From: Gilliamella sp. wkB171
Lineage (GTDB): Bacteria > Pseudomonadota > Gammaproteobacteria > Enterobacterales > Orbaceae
Length of the DNA stretch: 64,000 nt
Reading direction: 5' to 3'
Assembly: GCF_001693755.1 (NCBI RefSeq)
Contig: NZ_LYST01000044.1
Span: forward strand, 1-64,000
The notes below the pieces were generated by a model. That model saw only the letters and a program-made list of their open reading frames with translations, had not been told where the DNA came from and did not search any database. The first letter of the stretch is position 1; each line of letters begins with the position of its first letter. Position numbers and translations under genes: made by a program. Below are positions 39,375 to 48,321 of this stretch, piece by piece.

Positions 39375-40541
39375 GTGTGGACTAAAACAGATATTGCAAA
39401 ACTACCAACACCTAAGCCAATTAGACTGTGGAACTGGATCAGTATCATGCTACTGGTATTTGTGTGTGTATTATTTTTTATGCTGTTTGTTACTTCTGTG
39501 AGTGTAAGCAATAATACACTTTTTATTGTGATTCTTAGTGGTATTACACTATTTGTAACGGGATTGCTATTTAGTGTACGCATTTTTTTGTATGGTTTAG
39601 AAGAGGAAAAAGTCAAAATTTGGGATGAACAAATCAAAAACCGTAATAAGCAATGGCAAGAATGGTCAATGCAATCGTTGGCAGTGCTTGGTAGTGTTTT
39701 CATTACGCCTCAAGATTTATCAGTTGATGACCTATTAAAAAATCAAGGTCAATTGCATTTTTCTGCCCATGAACTTTTTAGTTTTCGTAAAACTAATCAC
39801 AGATTTTATCTTGAATCCTATGAATGGATATTCGCTAATTTTTATGACTATTTAAATCAAATAGGCAATAACTATACACTTAAGGTGTTATTACTAGGTT
39901 CGCCTGAATACCACATTGAACAAACAAAATTGATTCGACAGGCATATAAGCAATTAGGCGGAAGTCTTCCTCTTGAGTTTGATTATCAGTCAATATTTGG
40001 TTCACAGCAGGATGATATTAATCAGCTCATCGATAATGAAGAGCCTATGCTCTATTTGATTATTGCAGATAATGCACAGTCAACCGATAGTTCTGCATTT
40101 ATGAGTGCTTTATTACTGGCTAATGAGTCTTTATACACAAACATCCCAAATTTACGTGCGCAAAGTTACGTTTTACGATCAATGCAAACAAATCGGGATG
40201 AATTTCCTATGGCAATTGCACAAATGCATGAAATTCAACCCGCATTTAGTCATATTGAACAACTTTGGTATAGTCAATTCGATGAAAAAGCTGTAGCGGA
40301 TTTGAGAATATTATTTTTTGAATATGACATCATACTTAGCGAAATGGAGTACCCTGCAATCTATCCGTTAGATACCTATTTCGGTCATCCCAGTAAAGCA
40401 TTAAGTTATTGGTTACTCCTTGCTTTAACAACACAAGCTGTAACAAAAACACAACAAACACAACTTGTAGTAGCGAGTATTCTGGATAATCTATGGTTTA
40501 CCGTAGTATCGCCCCCCATAGATGATAATGTAACGGAGTGA
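39375..40541 (+). CDS. Two-helix membrane protein of the type VI island, unknown function
   Basis: 388 residues from a GTG start at 39375 (AGGAATTAAAAC upstream), 22 bases after the third immunity gene. A short cytoplasmic start (MWTKTDIAKLPTPKPIRLWN) is followed by two membrane helices (about 22-43 and 48-70), then a large soluble domain with GSVFITPQDLSVDDLL, KVLLLGSPEYHIEQTKLIRQ, and PMLYLIIADNAQSTDSS. I do not recognise a named family. Co-directional position behind effector and immunity genes suggests a role in the type VI island, e.g. an accessory or additional membrane immunity factor; inference. Confidence 0.7.
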   Translation: MWTKTDIAKLPTPKPIRLWNWISIMLLVFVCVLFFMLFVTSVSVSNNTLFIVILSGITLFVTGLLFSVRIFLYGLEEEKVKIWDEQIKNRNKQWQEWSMQSLAVLGSVFITPQDLSVDDLLKNQGQLHFSAHELFSFRKTNHRFYLESYEWIFANFYDYLNQIGNNYTLKVLLLGSPEYHIEQTKLIRQAYKQLGGSLPLEFDYQSIFGSQQDDINQLIDNEEPMLYLIIADNAQSTDSSAFMSALLLANESLYTNIPNLRAQSYVLRSMQTNRDEFPMAIAQMHEIQPAFSHIEQLWYSQFDEKAVADLRILFFEYDIILSEMEYPAIYPLDTYFGHPSKALSYWLLLALTTQAVTKTQQTQLVVASILDNLWFTVVSPPIDDNVTE

Positions 40542-40560
40542 ATTAGTTGAGTGGTTTATT

Positions 40561-40928
40561 ATGACTTTAACACTTCGCCCCGATTGCGACAGTGCCCTCA
40601 AACATGCACTAACCGCCTTACAACAAAAAATCCTACACTCACTTGCCAAGTGGCCGAGTATTAAAGGACAAAGCACCCCCGAATATTCCAAAGCACTGTG
40701 TAGTGCGATTAATGGCAAAAAACGCCATAGACAAGCAGATTTACAGGCTTTAGCGGCTGCTCGAGGTGGATTATGTTTAGCAAAGCATACACCACCATGA
40801 ATGATAAAGTCACATGGCAATGTGCTAAGGGACATCGGTGGCAACGCGCAGCGAGTTTCATTCAACTTGGGCGCTGGTGTCCCTACTGTGCCCATAAAAC
40901 CTATACCATTGAAGATAGCTTCCTGTAA
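40561..40928 (+). pseudogene. Zinc-ribbon protein remnant, frameshifted
   Basis: The first frame (40561-40800) codes 79 residues ending ALAAARGGLCLAKHTPP; shifting by -1 near 40777 continues SKAYTTMNDKVTWQCAKGHR, then WQRAASFIQLGRWCPYC and stops at 40928. The joined product has a C..GH.W....G.WCPYC treble-clef/zinc-ribbon pattern, typical of repeated zinc-ribbon domains in mobile-island proteins. The protein is also cut short: its end runs into a umuC remnant in the opposite orientation. Function of the original is unknown. Confidence 0.6.
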
Positions 40929-41042
40929 ATCAAATAACTCACCGGTTAACTGACCAAAGCTACGCGAAGTCATTATATTTTGTTTTGGCGTGGACATATC
41001 ATCTAACTCGATACAAGAAGTTCCTTGTAGCTCCAGTAATGT
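40911..41042 (-). pseudogene. umuC: umuC fragment
   Basis: On the minus strand 40911-41042 codes TLLELQGTSCIELDD, then STPKQNIMTSRSFGQLTGEL and FDLQEAIF. This is the little-finger region of UmuC (DNA polymerase V subunit), where E. coli reads EELxGEPCLELEE...PTKQEIICSRSFGE. Only about 44 residues remain, with no catalytic palm and no downstream part; the frame then reads through the zinc-ribbon remnant in antisense. A trace of an earlier umuDC or of a mobile element that carried it. Confidence 0.65.
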
Positions 41043-41193
41043 ACTGCTGCCTAGATAGCTAGTCAATATTTAGACGAACTGTTCAGAAAATACACTACTA
41101 CAATAACACATTTTTTGGGCTAAATTCTCTTGGATGACTCCATTCTATACTGAAAAGTAAAACCGTTAAATCACTTGCGAATTCTAAGCTTTG

Positions 41194-41229
41194 TGGACTT
41201 TAATGGACTATACTGGATGTTATATTGGA
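41194..41229. repeat. Ten-base-phased TGGA repeats beside tRNA-Gly
   Basis: TGGACTTTAA (41194), TGGACTATAC (41204) and TGGATGTTAT (41214) are spaced exactly ten bases apart; a fourth TGGA at 41226 is the CCA end of tRNA-Gly on the other strand. One-turn phasing next to a tRNA 3' end resembles binding sites of a tyrosine recombinase at an attachment site. No integrase gene is present. Confidence 0.35.
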
Positions 41230-41301
41230 GCGGGAAACGAGGTTCGAACTCGCGACCTCAACCTTGGCAAGGTTGCGCTCTACCAACTGAGCTATTCCCG
41301 C
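41226..41301 (-). tRNA. glyT: tRNA-Gly (GCC)
   Basis: 76 bases with encoded CCA. Acceptor GCGGGAA pairs with TTCCCGC, D-arm AGCTCAGTTGGTAGAGC, anticodon stem CAACC with GGTTG enclosing TTGCCAA (anticodon GCC), T-arm with GTTCGAA. Its 3' end faces the accessory island (31-41 kb), the usual orientation of an integration site. Gene number within the tRNA-Gly set cannot be assigned. Confidence 0.96.
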
Positions 41302-41372
41302 ATATTTGAAGACTTCTAAAGAAGTGGTGAGCATTATACAAAAATTTTTGTATCTGACAACCACTTTTTTCT

Positions 41373-41630
41373 TTATTTTTTTTGTTTCCAGCTAAGTGAT
41401 TCAAAAACACCAAAAATAAAAAGACGAAGTGCTTTATATTTGTCCTGCTCTTTTTCTTGGTTTGTCATCGTTGATTGTAACATCCACGCTTGTAAACCAT
41501 GGGTTATAGCAAAAGCGATTAATCCAACATAGGCTACAATGTTTGCCGGTCTTGGATAAGGGTGGATAAGATTAAATAAAAAAAACAACCAAATTAAGGA
41601 ATATAAAACTTTACCAATAAATATAAACAT
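41373..41630 (-). CDS. yhhL: YhhL family (DUF1145) membrane protein
   Basis: 85 residues with two to three hydrophobic helices (about 3-22, 30-50) and a basic C terminus. NLIHPYPRPANIVAYVGLIA and THGLQAWML fit the DUF1145 family; in E. coli the gene follows rsmD as here. The ATG shares one base with the rsmD stop (TAATG). Function unknown. Confidence 0.85.
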   Translation of the reverse strand: MFIFIGKVLYSLIWLFFLFNLIHPYPRPANIVAYVGLIAFAITHGLQAWMLQSTMTNQEKEQDKYKALRLFIFGVFESLSWKQKK

Positions 41631-42193
41631 TAAACATCTTCTCGTATAAAAAGGTAGCTATGTACCTGCCCTGCGGTTTTTTCGCGATGTAAATACCAAT
41701 TGCATGGAATATCATTCATGACATTATAATTTATTTCAGTCTCAATGTAGATATAAGCAGAAGGTTTAAGCCAACCATTCTCTTCAAGCTGGCTAATGGT
41801 TTTTGCCACCAATGCTTGATGAAAAGGCGGATCAATAAATACTATATCAAATTGTTTATAAGCTGAACGATTAAGCCACTGTAAGGTATCAGTAGGATAA
41901 ACATCAATAGCTGTGCTTGCTAACAGTTGTGTGTTTTTGATTAAGAGTTGAGCTGTTTGTTTATCTTTCTCAAGTAAAGTAACACTCTGCGCACCGCGCG
42001 ATGCAGCTTCAAAGCCTAATGATCCGCTTCCCGAAAAACAATCTAAACACTCACTACTATGTATAACTGGCATTAACCAGTTATACAATGTTTCTTTTAC
42101 TCTATCAGTGGTTGGGCGCAAACCTTGTTTATTTAGAACTGGCAATTTACGCCCACGCCATTTGCCGCCAATAATTCTTATCGAACCATTCAT
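41630..42193 (-). CDS. rsmD: 16S rRNA (guanine966-N2)-methyltransferase RsmD
   Basis: 187 residues. MNGSIRIIGGKWRGRKLPVL start, RPTTDRVKETLYNWL, SAM-binding LDCFSGSGSLGFEAASRGA (about 60-78) and the catalytic FIDPPF near residue 122. It methylates G966 of 16S rRNA in assembled 30S subunits. Follows mrcA by 14 bases and precedes yhhL. Confidence 0.96.
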   Translation of the reverse strand: MNGSIRIIGGKWRGRKLPVLNKQGLRPTTDRVKETLYNWLMPVIHSSECLDCFSGSGSLGFEAASRGAQSVTLLEKDKQTAQLLIKNTQLLASTAIDVYPTDTLQWLNRSAYKQFDIVFIDPPFHQALVAKTISQLEENGWLKPSAYIYIETEINYNVMNDIPCNWYLHREKTAGQVHSYLFIREDV

Positions 42194-42207
42194 TTAAAAT
42201 CCTTAAG

Positions 42208-44748
42208 TTAGAATAGCTCTGAAGTATTACCTTGTGAATCAGTCACACTGGTACCGACTTCTTGTGTCGCATATGTTGTGGGTTCAGTTCCTTTAATAAA
42301 ATACTCTGACATGGTTTTCGCACCAGGGTTAGGGAGTAATCCTGTTTTCTGATCGATCGTGACAGAGATAACATTTTCAGGTTGTACATCTTCTTTTACT
42401 GGCACATCTTTTAATGCTACTTTCATATAATCAACCCACACCGGATTTGCTGTCACAGCGCCCGCTTCGGCTCGGAAAGTGCGTCCTAATTCCCTGCGAT
42501 GATCATCAAATCCCATCCAAACAGTTGTAACAATATTCCCACCAAATCCTGAAAACCAAACATCTTTGGACTGATTGGTCGTACCTGTTTTTCCTCCCAC
42601 ATCTTTTCGACCTAAAGCTTTAACACGCCAAGCCGTGCCTTGCCAATCAGAGCCGCCAAAGACGATAGAGCGTAGACCATCTTTCATAATAAATGCAATA
42701 CCACTATTTATAGTATGAGGCGCATATTTAGGTGTATTATCATTTGTTTTATTAGCATCATTAATGTCTGGTAATATCAATTTATCATCAGATTTAAGAT
42801 TGGCTTGTTCAGGCTCTTCATTACCTGACTCATTAGCGACATCTTCAACATTATTAAGGGATAGATGTTTTGAGTCATTAGAGACTTCATCATCCTGACA
42901 ATTGTGACAAGCAATTAAAGGTTGATGCTGATATATCACCCGATCACCATTATTTTCTTCGATTTTTTCAATTAAATAAGGCGAAATCAAATAACCACCA
43001 TTAACAATAACCGAATAAGCTCTTGCCACTTGTAACGGCGTAAATGATGCTGATCCAAGTGCTAAAGATTCATTATGTGAAATGTTTTCCTTTGGAAAAC
43101 CAAAACGCTCCAAATAACTTGCTGCGTAATCAATACCAATGGCCCTTAATGCTCTAACCATCATCACGTTTTTAGACATCCCTAAACCAATTCTTAAACG
43201 AAGTGGTCCTGCGTAATTTGGAGGGGAATTCTTAGGTTGCCATATTTGGCTACCGCTGGTACGAACAATAGGCGCATCATTGAGCAAGGTAGCCATAGTC
43301 AATCCCTGTTCTAATGTAGCTGTATAAATAAAGGGTTTGATGTTTGAACCTAATTGACGTAGCGCTTGTGTTGCCCGATTAAATTTACTTAAATTATAAT
43401 CATAACCACCTACAATTGCTTTTATAGCACCATTATCAGAATCTAATGAGACTAGTGCCGCATTTACCGCAGGAATTTGTGCTAAATCCCAATTGTCACC
43501 TGATTTTTTCACCCAAATTAATTGACCTGGTTTTAGTGTATCAGATACTTTTTTGGGAAACGCACCTTGTTGGTTATCACTAATAAATGGACGAGCCCAC
43601 TTCATACCAGCAAATAATATTTTAATATCACTTTTATCGGATAAAACAACTTTGGCTTCGGTATCGGAAGATTGCATAACAACCCCTGGACACATTTGGT
43701 TGTAACAAATATATTTATCTAACGCTTGCTGAATTTGTTCTGCATTCAACGGTGGTTCGTTACTTTTCCACAATATTTTTTCAGCACCACGATAACCATG
43801 TCTTATATCGTAATCAATAATATTTTTTTGGACGGCCTCAGTTGCTGCTATTTGGTCTGTTTTGGAAATAGTTGTATAGACTTTATAACCATCAGTATAA
43901 GCATTTTCACCAAATTTATCATACATAAATTGTCGTGCCATTTCAGCAACATAAGGGGCTGAAAATTCTATCTGTGGTGAATGATAACTCACGCTTAATG
44001 GTTTTTTTATCGCTTCATCAAATTGAGCTTGGGTAATATAGGATTGATCAAGCATACGACCTAAAACCCAATTACGCCTTGTCAAAGCGCGATCAGGATG
44101 AGATATTGGATTAAAAGCCGAAGGTGCATTAGGTAAACCGGCTAATAATGCAGCTTCATCGATAGTTAACTGATCAGGGGTTTTACCAAAAAAGGTATAA
44201 GCAGCAGCAGCAACGCCATAAGCTCGCGAGCCAAAGTTAATCATATTAAGATAGAGCGCCATGATCTCTTCTTTGGATAACTCTTTTTCCATACGAATCG
44301 CTAAAATCATCTCTTTTACTTTACGTGAGATACTTTTTTCTGGCGTTAAAAAAAAGTTTTTTGCCACTTGTTGAGTGATAGTACTACCACCTTGTGAAAA
44401 GCCTTTCTGTTTCACGCCAATATACATTGCTCTGACAATACCAATAGGATCGATACCAAAATGTTCATTAAAACGAGCATCTTCGGTGGCAATCACAGCA
44501 TTAACCACAATTGGCGGAATTTCATCATACTTCAATGGAGTGCGTCGACGTTCACCAAAAATAGCAATCAATTCACCATCTTTACTTAATACTTGCATTG
44601 GTGTTTGTAAGCGCACATCTTTCAATGTCGCAACATCGGGTAAATCCTTTGAATAATAGGCATATCCAGCGATCCCAATAATTAAACCACAAAGAAAGCA
44701 GCCGATTAAAAGTTTTAGAATAAATTTCAACACTCTAATTAATATCAC
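42208..44748 (-). CDS. mrcA: Penicillin-binding protein 1A
   Basis: 846 residues from a GTG start (AGGA seven bases upstream). One N-terminal membrane helix (about 8-30), a GT51 transglycosylase domain with VIATEDARFNEHFGID (catalytic Glu), GGSTITQQVAKNFFLTPEKS and EILALYLN-type motif (EEIMALYLNMINFG), then a PBP1A-specific OB-like insert and the transpeptidase with SNIK (SxxK), SKN and KTGTTN motifs. A Asp/Asn-rich insertion (about 610-670) between motifs is long and low in complexity. Main bifunctional cell-wall synthase with LpoA as activator. Unlike in E. coli it is not directly divergent from hofM. Confidence 0.96.
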   Translation of the reverse strand: MILIRVLKFILKLLIGCFLCGLIIGIAGYAYYSKDLPDVATLKDVRLQTPMQVLSKDGELIAIFGERRRTPLKYDEIPPIVVNAVIATEDARFNEHFGIDPIGIVRAMYIGVKQKGFSQGGSTITQQVAKNFFLTPEKSISRKVKEMILAIRMEKELSKEEIMALYLNMINFGSRAYGVAAAAYTFFGKTPDQLTIDEAALLAGLPNAPSAFNPISHPDRALTRRNWVLGRMLDQSYITQAQFDEAIKKPLSVSYHSPQIEFSAPYVAEMARQFMYDKFGENAYTDGYKVYTTISKTDQIAATEAVQKNIIDYDIRHGYRGAEKILWKSNEPPLNAEQIQQALDKYICYNQMCPGVVMQSSDTEAKVVLSDKSDIKILFAGMKWARPFISDNQQGAFPKKVSDTLKPGQLIWVKKSGDNWDLAQIPAVNAALVSLDSDNGAIKAIVGGYDYNLSKFNRATQALRQLGSNIKPFIYTATLEQGLTMATLLNDAPIVRTSGSQIWQPKNSPPNYAGPLRLRIGLGMSKNVMMVRALRAIGIDYAASYLERFGFPKENISHNESLALGSASFTPLQVARAYSVIVNGGYLISPYLIEKIEENNGDRVIYQHQPLIACHNCQDDEVSNDSKHLSLNNVEDVANESGNEEPEQANLKSDDKLILPDINDANKTNDNTPKYAPHTINSGIAFIMKDGLRSIVFGGSDWQGTAWRVKALGRKDVGGKTGTTNQSKDVWFSGFGGNIVTTVWMGFDDHRRELGRTFRAEAGAVTANPVWVDYMKVALKDVPVKEDVQPENVISVTIDQKTGLLPNPGAKTMSEYFIKGTEPTTYATQEVGTSVTDSQGNTSELF

Positions 44749-45001
44749 AAATTATTCCTAATTTAATTTTTAAATAAAATATGGGCAACAAATGCTATAT
44801 TTGTTACCCAAAAATGTTTTAATTCATATAGTTGTGAATAAATATATCATTAATTTAGTAATCCAGCGCTTATGGTAATTACACGCTTATATGATAAAAA
44901 TAACATAATTATGGATATTATCTCCCATATTAAGCTTAATTTTAAGCAATTTTTAACAACACCATGTAATAATTCTGTTTTATCAAGATCGAGGCATTAA
45001 T

Positions 45002-45409
45002 ATGTGGAGCACAAAACTCACTAATTCTTATCAACAAATTGCTATTTTTTCAATTTTTTATTTGATTTTAGTCATATTGTGTTTATTACAACTTGCTCAT
45101 ACCACATTAAATAGTTATACCTTTATTGTGGCATTAATCTTGGTTATCGAATGGTTTCGAGCGCTACACTATTGCAAAACAATAAAAGGAGAATTTGCTT
45201 TATTTCACCATATCAACCAGATATATTGGCATAAACAACGTTGGTATTTATTACGCAAACCTTTATTGCTTCGCTATATGATAATTCTTAATTTACAATC
45301 ACGTCATAATGGTAAACGTTGCACACTTTTATTGATGACAGATCATACAATACCTAACGATTGGCGAACGCTACGTTATTATTTGTTTCAAATTGAATTG
45401 ATTGATTAA
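45002..45409 (+). CDS. YgfX (CptA)-like membrane protein
   Basis: 135 residues, the same length as E. coli YgfX/CptA. Two membrane helices at about 13-33 and 38-55, then a soluble half with IYWHKQRWYLLRKPLLLRYM, ending in TIPNDWRTLRYYLFQ; E. coli reads LRWQGQEWSIVKAPWM and EAEWRDLRRILLQ at the same places. YgfX has been linked to division and cytoskeleton proteins and normally pairs with sdhE; sdhE is not next to it here. GAGG lies before the ATG. Sits alone between mrcA and tusA. Confidence 0.65.
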   Translation: MWSTKLTNSYQQIAIFSIFYLILVILCLLQLAHTTLNSYTFIVALILVIEWFRALHYCKTIKGEFALFHHINQIYWHKQRWYLLRKPLLLRYMIILNLQSRHNGKRCTLLLMTDHTIPNDWRTLRYYLFQIELID

Positions 45410-45442
45410 TATGAATCGTTTTCATTAAATTGTTAACAGATA

Positions 45443-45679
45443 TTAATGCGATTTTCTTATCCAATAGTGATAAGGTTCCGATTCTATTTGAGATGCTATT
45501 AGCTCATGATCCATATGCCTACAAAAACTTGGCACATCACGCGTTGTGGCAAAATCATCTGCTACAATATGAAGAACTTGACCTATCTCAAGTTCTCTAA
45601 TCGTTTTTCGAATTAACATAATAGGCTCAGGACATCGTAACCCTAACGTATTAAGTTCTTTATCAAAATTAAGATTCAT
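45443..45679 (-). CDS. tusA: Sulfur carrier protein TusA
   Basis: 78 residues. [20 protein letters not shown] carries the sulfur-accepting Cys in the CPEP motif (near residue 18), followed by [20 protein letters not shown]. It takes persulfide sulfur from IscS and hands it to TusBCD for 2-thiouridine formation in tRNA. Seventeen bases downstream of yigL on the same strand. Confidence 0.95.
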   Translation of the reverse strand: MNLNFDKELNTLGLRCPEPIMLIRKTIRELEIGQVLHIVADDFATTRDVPSFCRHMDHELIASQIESEPYHYWIRKSH

Positions 45680-45696
45680 AAAATTATTCAGATTTG

Positions 45697-46503
45697 TTAA
45701 AGAAATAAATGACTCAGATAATGAGGAACAGCGTCATCAACATTTGATCCAATGACTTCTAAGTTAGGTAATCGCTGCTTTAAATCTGCGCTAGCATTTT
45801 CCATGATACAACCTTTACCCGCCAAAGATAACATCTCAACATCATTCATGCCATCACCAAATGCGATACTATCTTTTAATTCGAGTCCCAATTTTTCAAC
45901 AACTTTTTTAAGTGCACTACCTTTTGACACATTTTCCGCCATAACTTCAAGACAGTTTAATGACGAAAATGTGATACTTACTTTATCGCCATATTTTGCA
46001 TCAAGTCTTTCTTTGATTTTTACTAAATGTGGGTGAAATTCATCGCCACTTGTTGTGTAGTAGATCTTAGCGATATCATCAGTTGCAAAATCAAGCGGAT
46101 TAAAAAACTGATAAGTAAAATCAGTATCACGAAAAAAGCTTAGAGAATAAGTATCTTCTTTATTGATAAGCCAATTATCGCCACGATACACATGGGTATA
46201 AACTAGTGGATCATCAATACATTCTTTAGCAAGTTCACTGGCTAAGTGTGGTTTAATACTTTGACTAAAAACTAAATTACCCGCACTGTCATGTACCCGA
46301 GCACCATTAGATGTAATCATAAAAGCATCAATTTCCATATTTTCACGCATTTGCGCGACATCAATATGATGGCGCCCAGTCGCAAACACAAAATGAATAT
46401 CTTTTTGGCGTAAAGCTTGAAGCACTTGTTTTGTATAAGGTGATAAGCTATGCTCAGGCGTTAATAAAGTACCATCTAGATCAGAAGCAACAACACGAAA
46501 CAT
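45697..46503 (-). CDS. yigL: HAD-family sugar phosphatase YigL
   Basis: 268 residues from the ATG at 46501-46503. Cof-type [23 protein letters not shown] with nucleophile Asp (DLDGT), [20 protein letters not shown] and [19 protein letters not shown]. The match to E. coli YigL is specific (TSNGARVHD, VEVMAxxVSKG, DDAVPHYL end), better than to YidA or YbhA. YigL dephosphorylates sugar phosphates and pyridoxal phosphate. A longer frame from 46596 has no support. Confidence 0.93.
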   Translation of the reverse strand: MFRVVASDLDGTLLTPEHSLSPYTKQVLQALRQKDIHFVFATGRHHIDVAQMRENMEIDAFMITSNGARVHDSAGNLVFSQSIKPHLASELAKECIDDPLVYTHVYRGDNWLINKEDTYSLSFFRDTDFTYQFFNPLDFATDDIAKIYYTTSGDEFHPHLVKIKERLDAKYGDKVSITFSSLNCLEVMAENVSKGSALKKVVEKLGLELKDSIAFGDGMNDVEMLSLAGKGCIMENASADLKQRLPNLEVIGSNVDDAVPHYLSHLFL

Positions 46504-46631
46504 AATATTCTCTATAGTGATAATAAGTTGTAATGATGATAAATAGAAAGCTTTATAATTTGAAAATGATAAATTATAAGCTAAGTAAACCATCAAAAAT
46601 AAGACCTTGTATAATACAACGCTGTTCTCAT

Positions 46632-47960
46632 TTACTCAACTAATTGTGGGGTTATAAAAATAACTAATTCTCTTTTCTGTTGTTTTTTACCTTTATATTT
46701 AAATAAGTTACCGACCAAAGGAATATCACTAACACCGGGCACATCACGTTTGGTTTTATCATTTAACTGTTGAAAAATCCCCCCTAGTACAACAGTCTCA
46801 CCACTTTTAACCATAACTTGTGTTTTAATTTCTTGCGTATCAATCGCTAATGCTTCCCCACCATCACGGCGTTTAATAGAACGACCGGTAGTGTTTTGTG
46901 TAATATACAAGTCTAAAATCATTTTTTTATCATCAAGTATTTTAGGTGTGACTTCTAAGCCTAAAACCGCCTGTTTAAATTCAATTGTCGTTGCGCCATT
47001 GTTACCACTTGATACTTCGTAAGGCACATCTGTTCCTTGTTTAATCGACGCCGTATTTTGATTGGCAGTTAATAAATTAGGGCTAGCAATAATTTCAAGT
47101 TGATTTTCCGATTCTAATGCTGATAGTTCTAAATTAAGTAAACTACCAGAACGTTTTGCTAAGTTGAATCCTAAAGTTGAAGTTGAATTAACCACACCAA
47201 GCCCAACATCAAACTTGTCTAGTAATTGTGAGGATCCTCCCGCATATCCCCATTTAATACCAAGCTCATCCATACTTTCATCACTCATTGTGACAATATG
47301 TGCTGATATGTGTACTTGTGGCATTGGTTTATCAATAACTTCAACCAGTTTTTTAATCAGATAAAATTGCTTTGAAATGTCGGTGATGACTAATGAGTTT
47401 GTCCGTTTATCCATCACAACACTACCTCGTTCCGATAATAAGCCTTGCTGCTTAATGGCATCGATTAACGTAGTCAAATCGGCATGGTTAACAGCAATAG
47501 AAAGTGTCTTTAATGCTTGTGTTTGCTCTTGTTGTTTCATCTCAGCTTGCTGTTTTTGTAATAACAGTTCAGGATCGTCAGCTTTGGAAATGAATAAAAT
47601 ATTATCCTCTATTTTTGCCTGTAAATTTGCTGATCGAAGAGCGATATCTAAAGCTTTTTGCCAATCCACATCACGTAATTTAATAGTTTGCTTCACAGAC
47701 AGATCATCAGCCATAACTAAATTTAATCCTTTACTGTCAGCCAAAGCCTGTAAAATGATAGCAATATCGGTTTGATAAAAATTGATTGAAACCTTGTTTG
47801 AGATACTCAAATCAGGTGTTCGATAAGCCGTGATTTGGTTGGCATCAATCTTGGTAGTCACTACTATCATTATCAACAGACCCAGACTAACAACCTTCAA
47901 TTTTAATTTCAATTCATTTAGGAGTTGATAAAAAAAACACATCATTTGTTTACTGTTCAT
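46632..47960 (-). CDS. hofQ: Competence/type IV pilus secretin HofQ (PilQ family)
   Basis: 442 residues. Hydrophobic N terminus (about 20-38), secretin N-domains with VSINFYQTDIAIILQALADS and VDWQKALDIALRSANL, LTTLIDAIKQQGLLSERGSV, then the secretin core: GTDVPYEVSSG, FKQAVLGLEVTPKI, ETVVLGGIFQQ and the final VPLVGNLFKYK-type block (DIPLVGNLFKYKGKKQQKRE) ending LVIFITPQLVE. It forms the outer-membrane channel for DNA uptake. The start overlaps hofP by 11 bases; last gene of the operon. Confidence 0.92.
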   Translation of the reverse strand: MNSKQMMCFFYQLLNELKLKLKVVSLGLLIMIVVTTKIDANQITAYRTPDLSISNKVSINFYQTDIAIILQALADSKGLNLVMADDLSVKQTIKLRDVDWQKALDIALRSANLQAKIEDNILFISKADDPELLLQKQQAEMKQQEQTQALKTLSIAVNHADLTTLIDAIKQQGLLSERGSVVMDKRTNSLVITDISKQFYLIKKLVEVIDKPMPQVHISAHIVTMSDESMDELGIKWGYAGGSSQLLDKFDVGLGVVNSTSTLGFNLAKRSGSLLNLELSALESENQLEIIASPNLLTANQNTASIKQGTDVPYEVSSGNNGATTIEFKQAVLGLEVTPKILDDKKMILDLYITQNTTGRSIKRRDGGEALAIDTQEIKTQVMVKSGETVVLGGIFQQLNDKTKRDVPGVSDIPLVGNLFKYKGKKQQKRELVIFITPQLVE

Positions 47961-48321
47961 TTAATTGCATCATCCATTGCACTGTGTCATGACAATAGTT
48001 CGTAAGATTTGCTTGCCAGATAATTTGATCATTTTGCAAAGATTGTATAAACCAAGGAAATAACACATGTGGCACAATATCATCGGTAATTGATAACCAC
48101 TGATTTTCAGAATAAAGCCAAATTTGATGATACGAATTATTCGCCTGAGCTATTATCCCTTTAAATTGCCAGACTTTGATCTGCTTAAGTAAACTCTCTT
48201 GTTGTTCACTACACGCCATTTGTTGAGATGGTAAAAAAGGATCACGATTTACTCCATCATCGCCGCGAGAAAAGGAACTTATTAATAACAAAAATTGTGC
48301 TATGAAAAAGTTAATTTTCAC
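47950..48321 (-). CDS. hofP: HofP-like pilus assembly protein
   Basis: 123 residues from a GTG start that overlaps the hofO stop as GTGA. A short signal-like N terminus (FFIAQFLLLISSFSRG) is followed by VNRDPFLPS, the PilP-like DPF motif, and WQFKGIIAQANNSYHQIWLY with two Cys. Assigned from the motif and from its place between hofO and hofQ; sequence similarity to PilP/HofP is weak. Confidence 0.75.
   Translation of the reverse strand: MKINFFIAQFLLLISSFSRGDDGVNRDPFLPSQQMACSEQQESLLKQIKVWQFKGIIAQANNSYHQIWLYSENQWLSITDDIVPHVLFPWFIQSLQNDQIIWQANLTNYCHDTVQWMMQLNEQ

Noticed and set aside
40491-41066. A 191-codon minus-strand open frame.
   Set aside because: Only its first ~52 codons resemble a protein (UmuC fragment); the rest is antisense to the zinc-ribbon remnant and the end of the membrane protein gene.
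41321-41371. AAGTGGT...ACCACTT stem with an inner ATACAAAAATTTTTGTAT palindrome after yhhL, as a terminator.
   Set aside because: The T-rich side points the wrong way for yhhL and there is no plus-strand gene to end; left unassigned.
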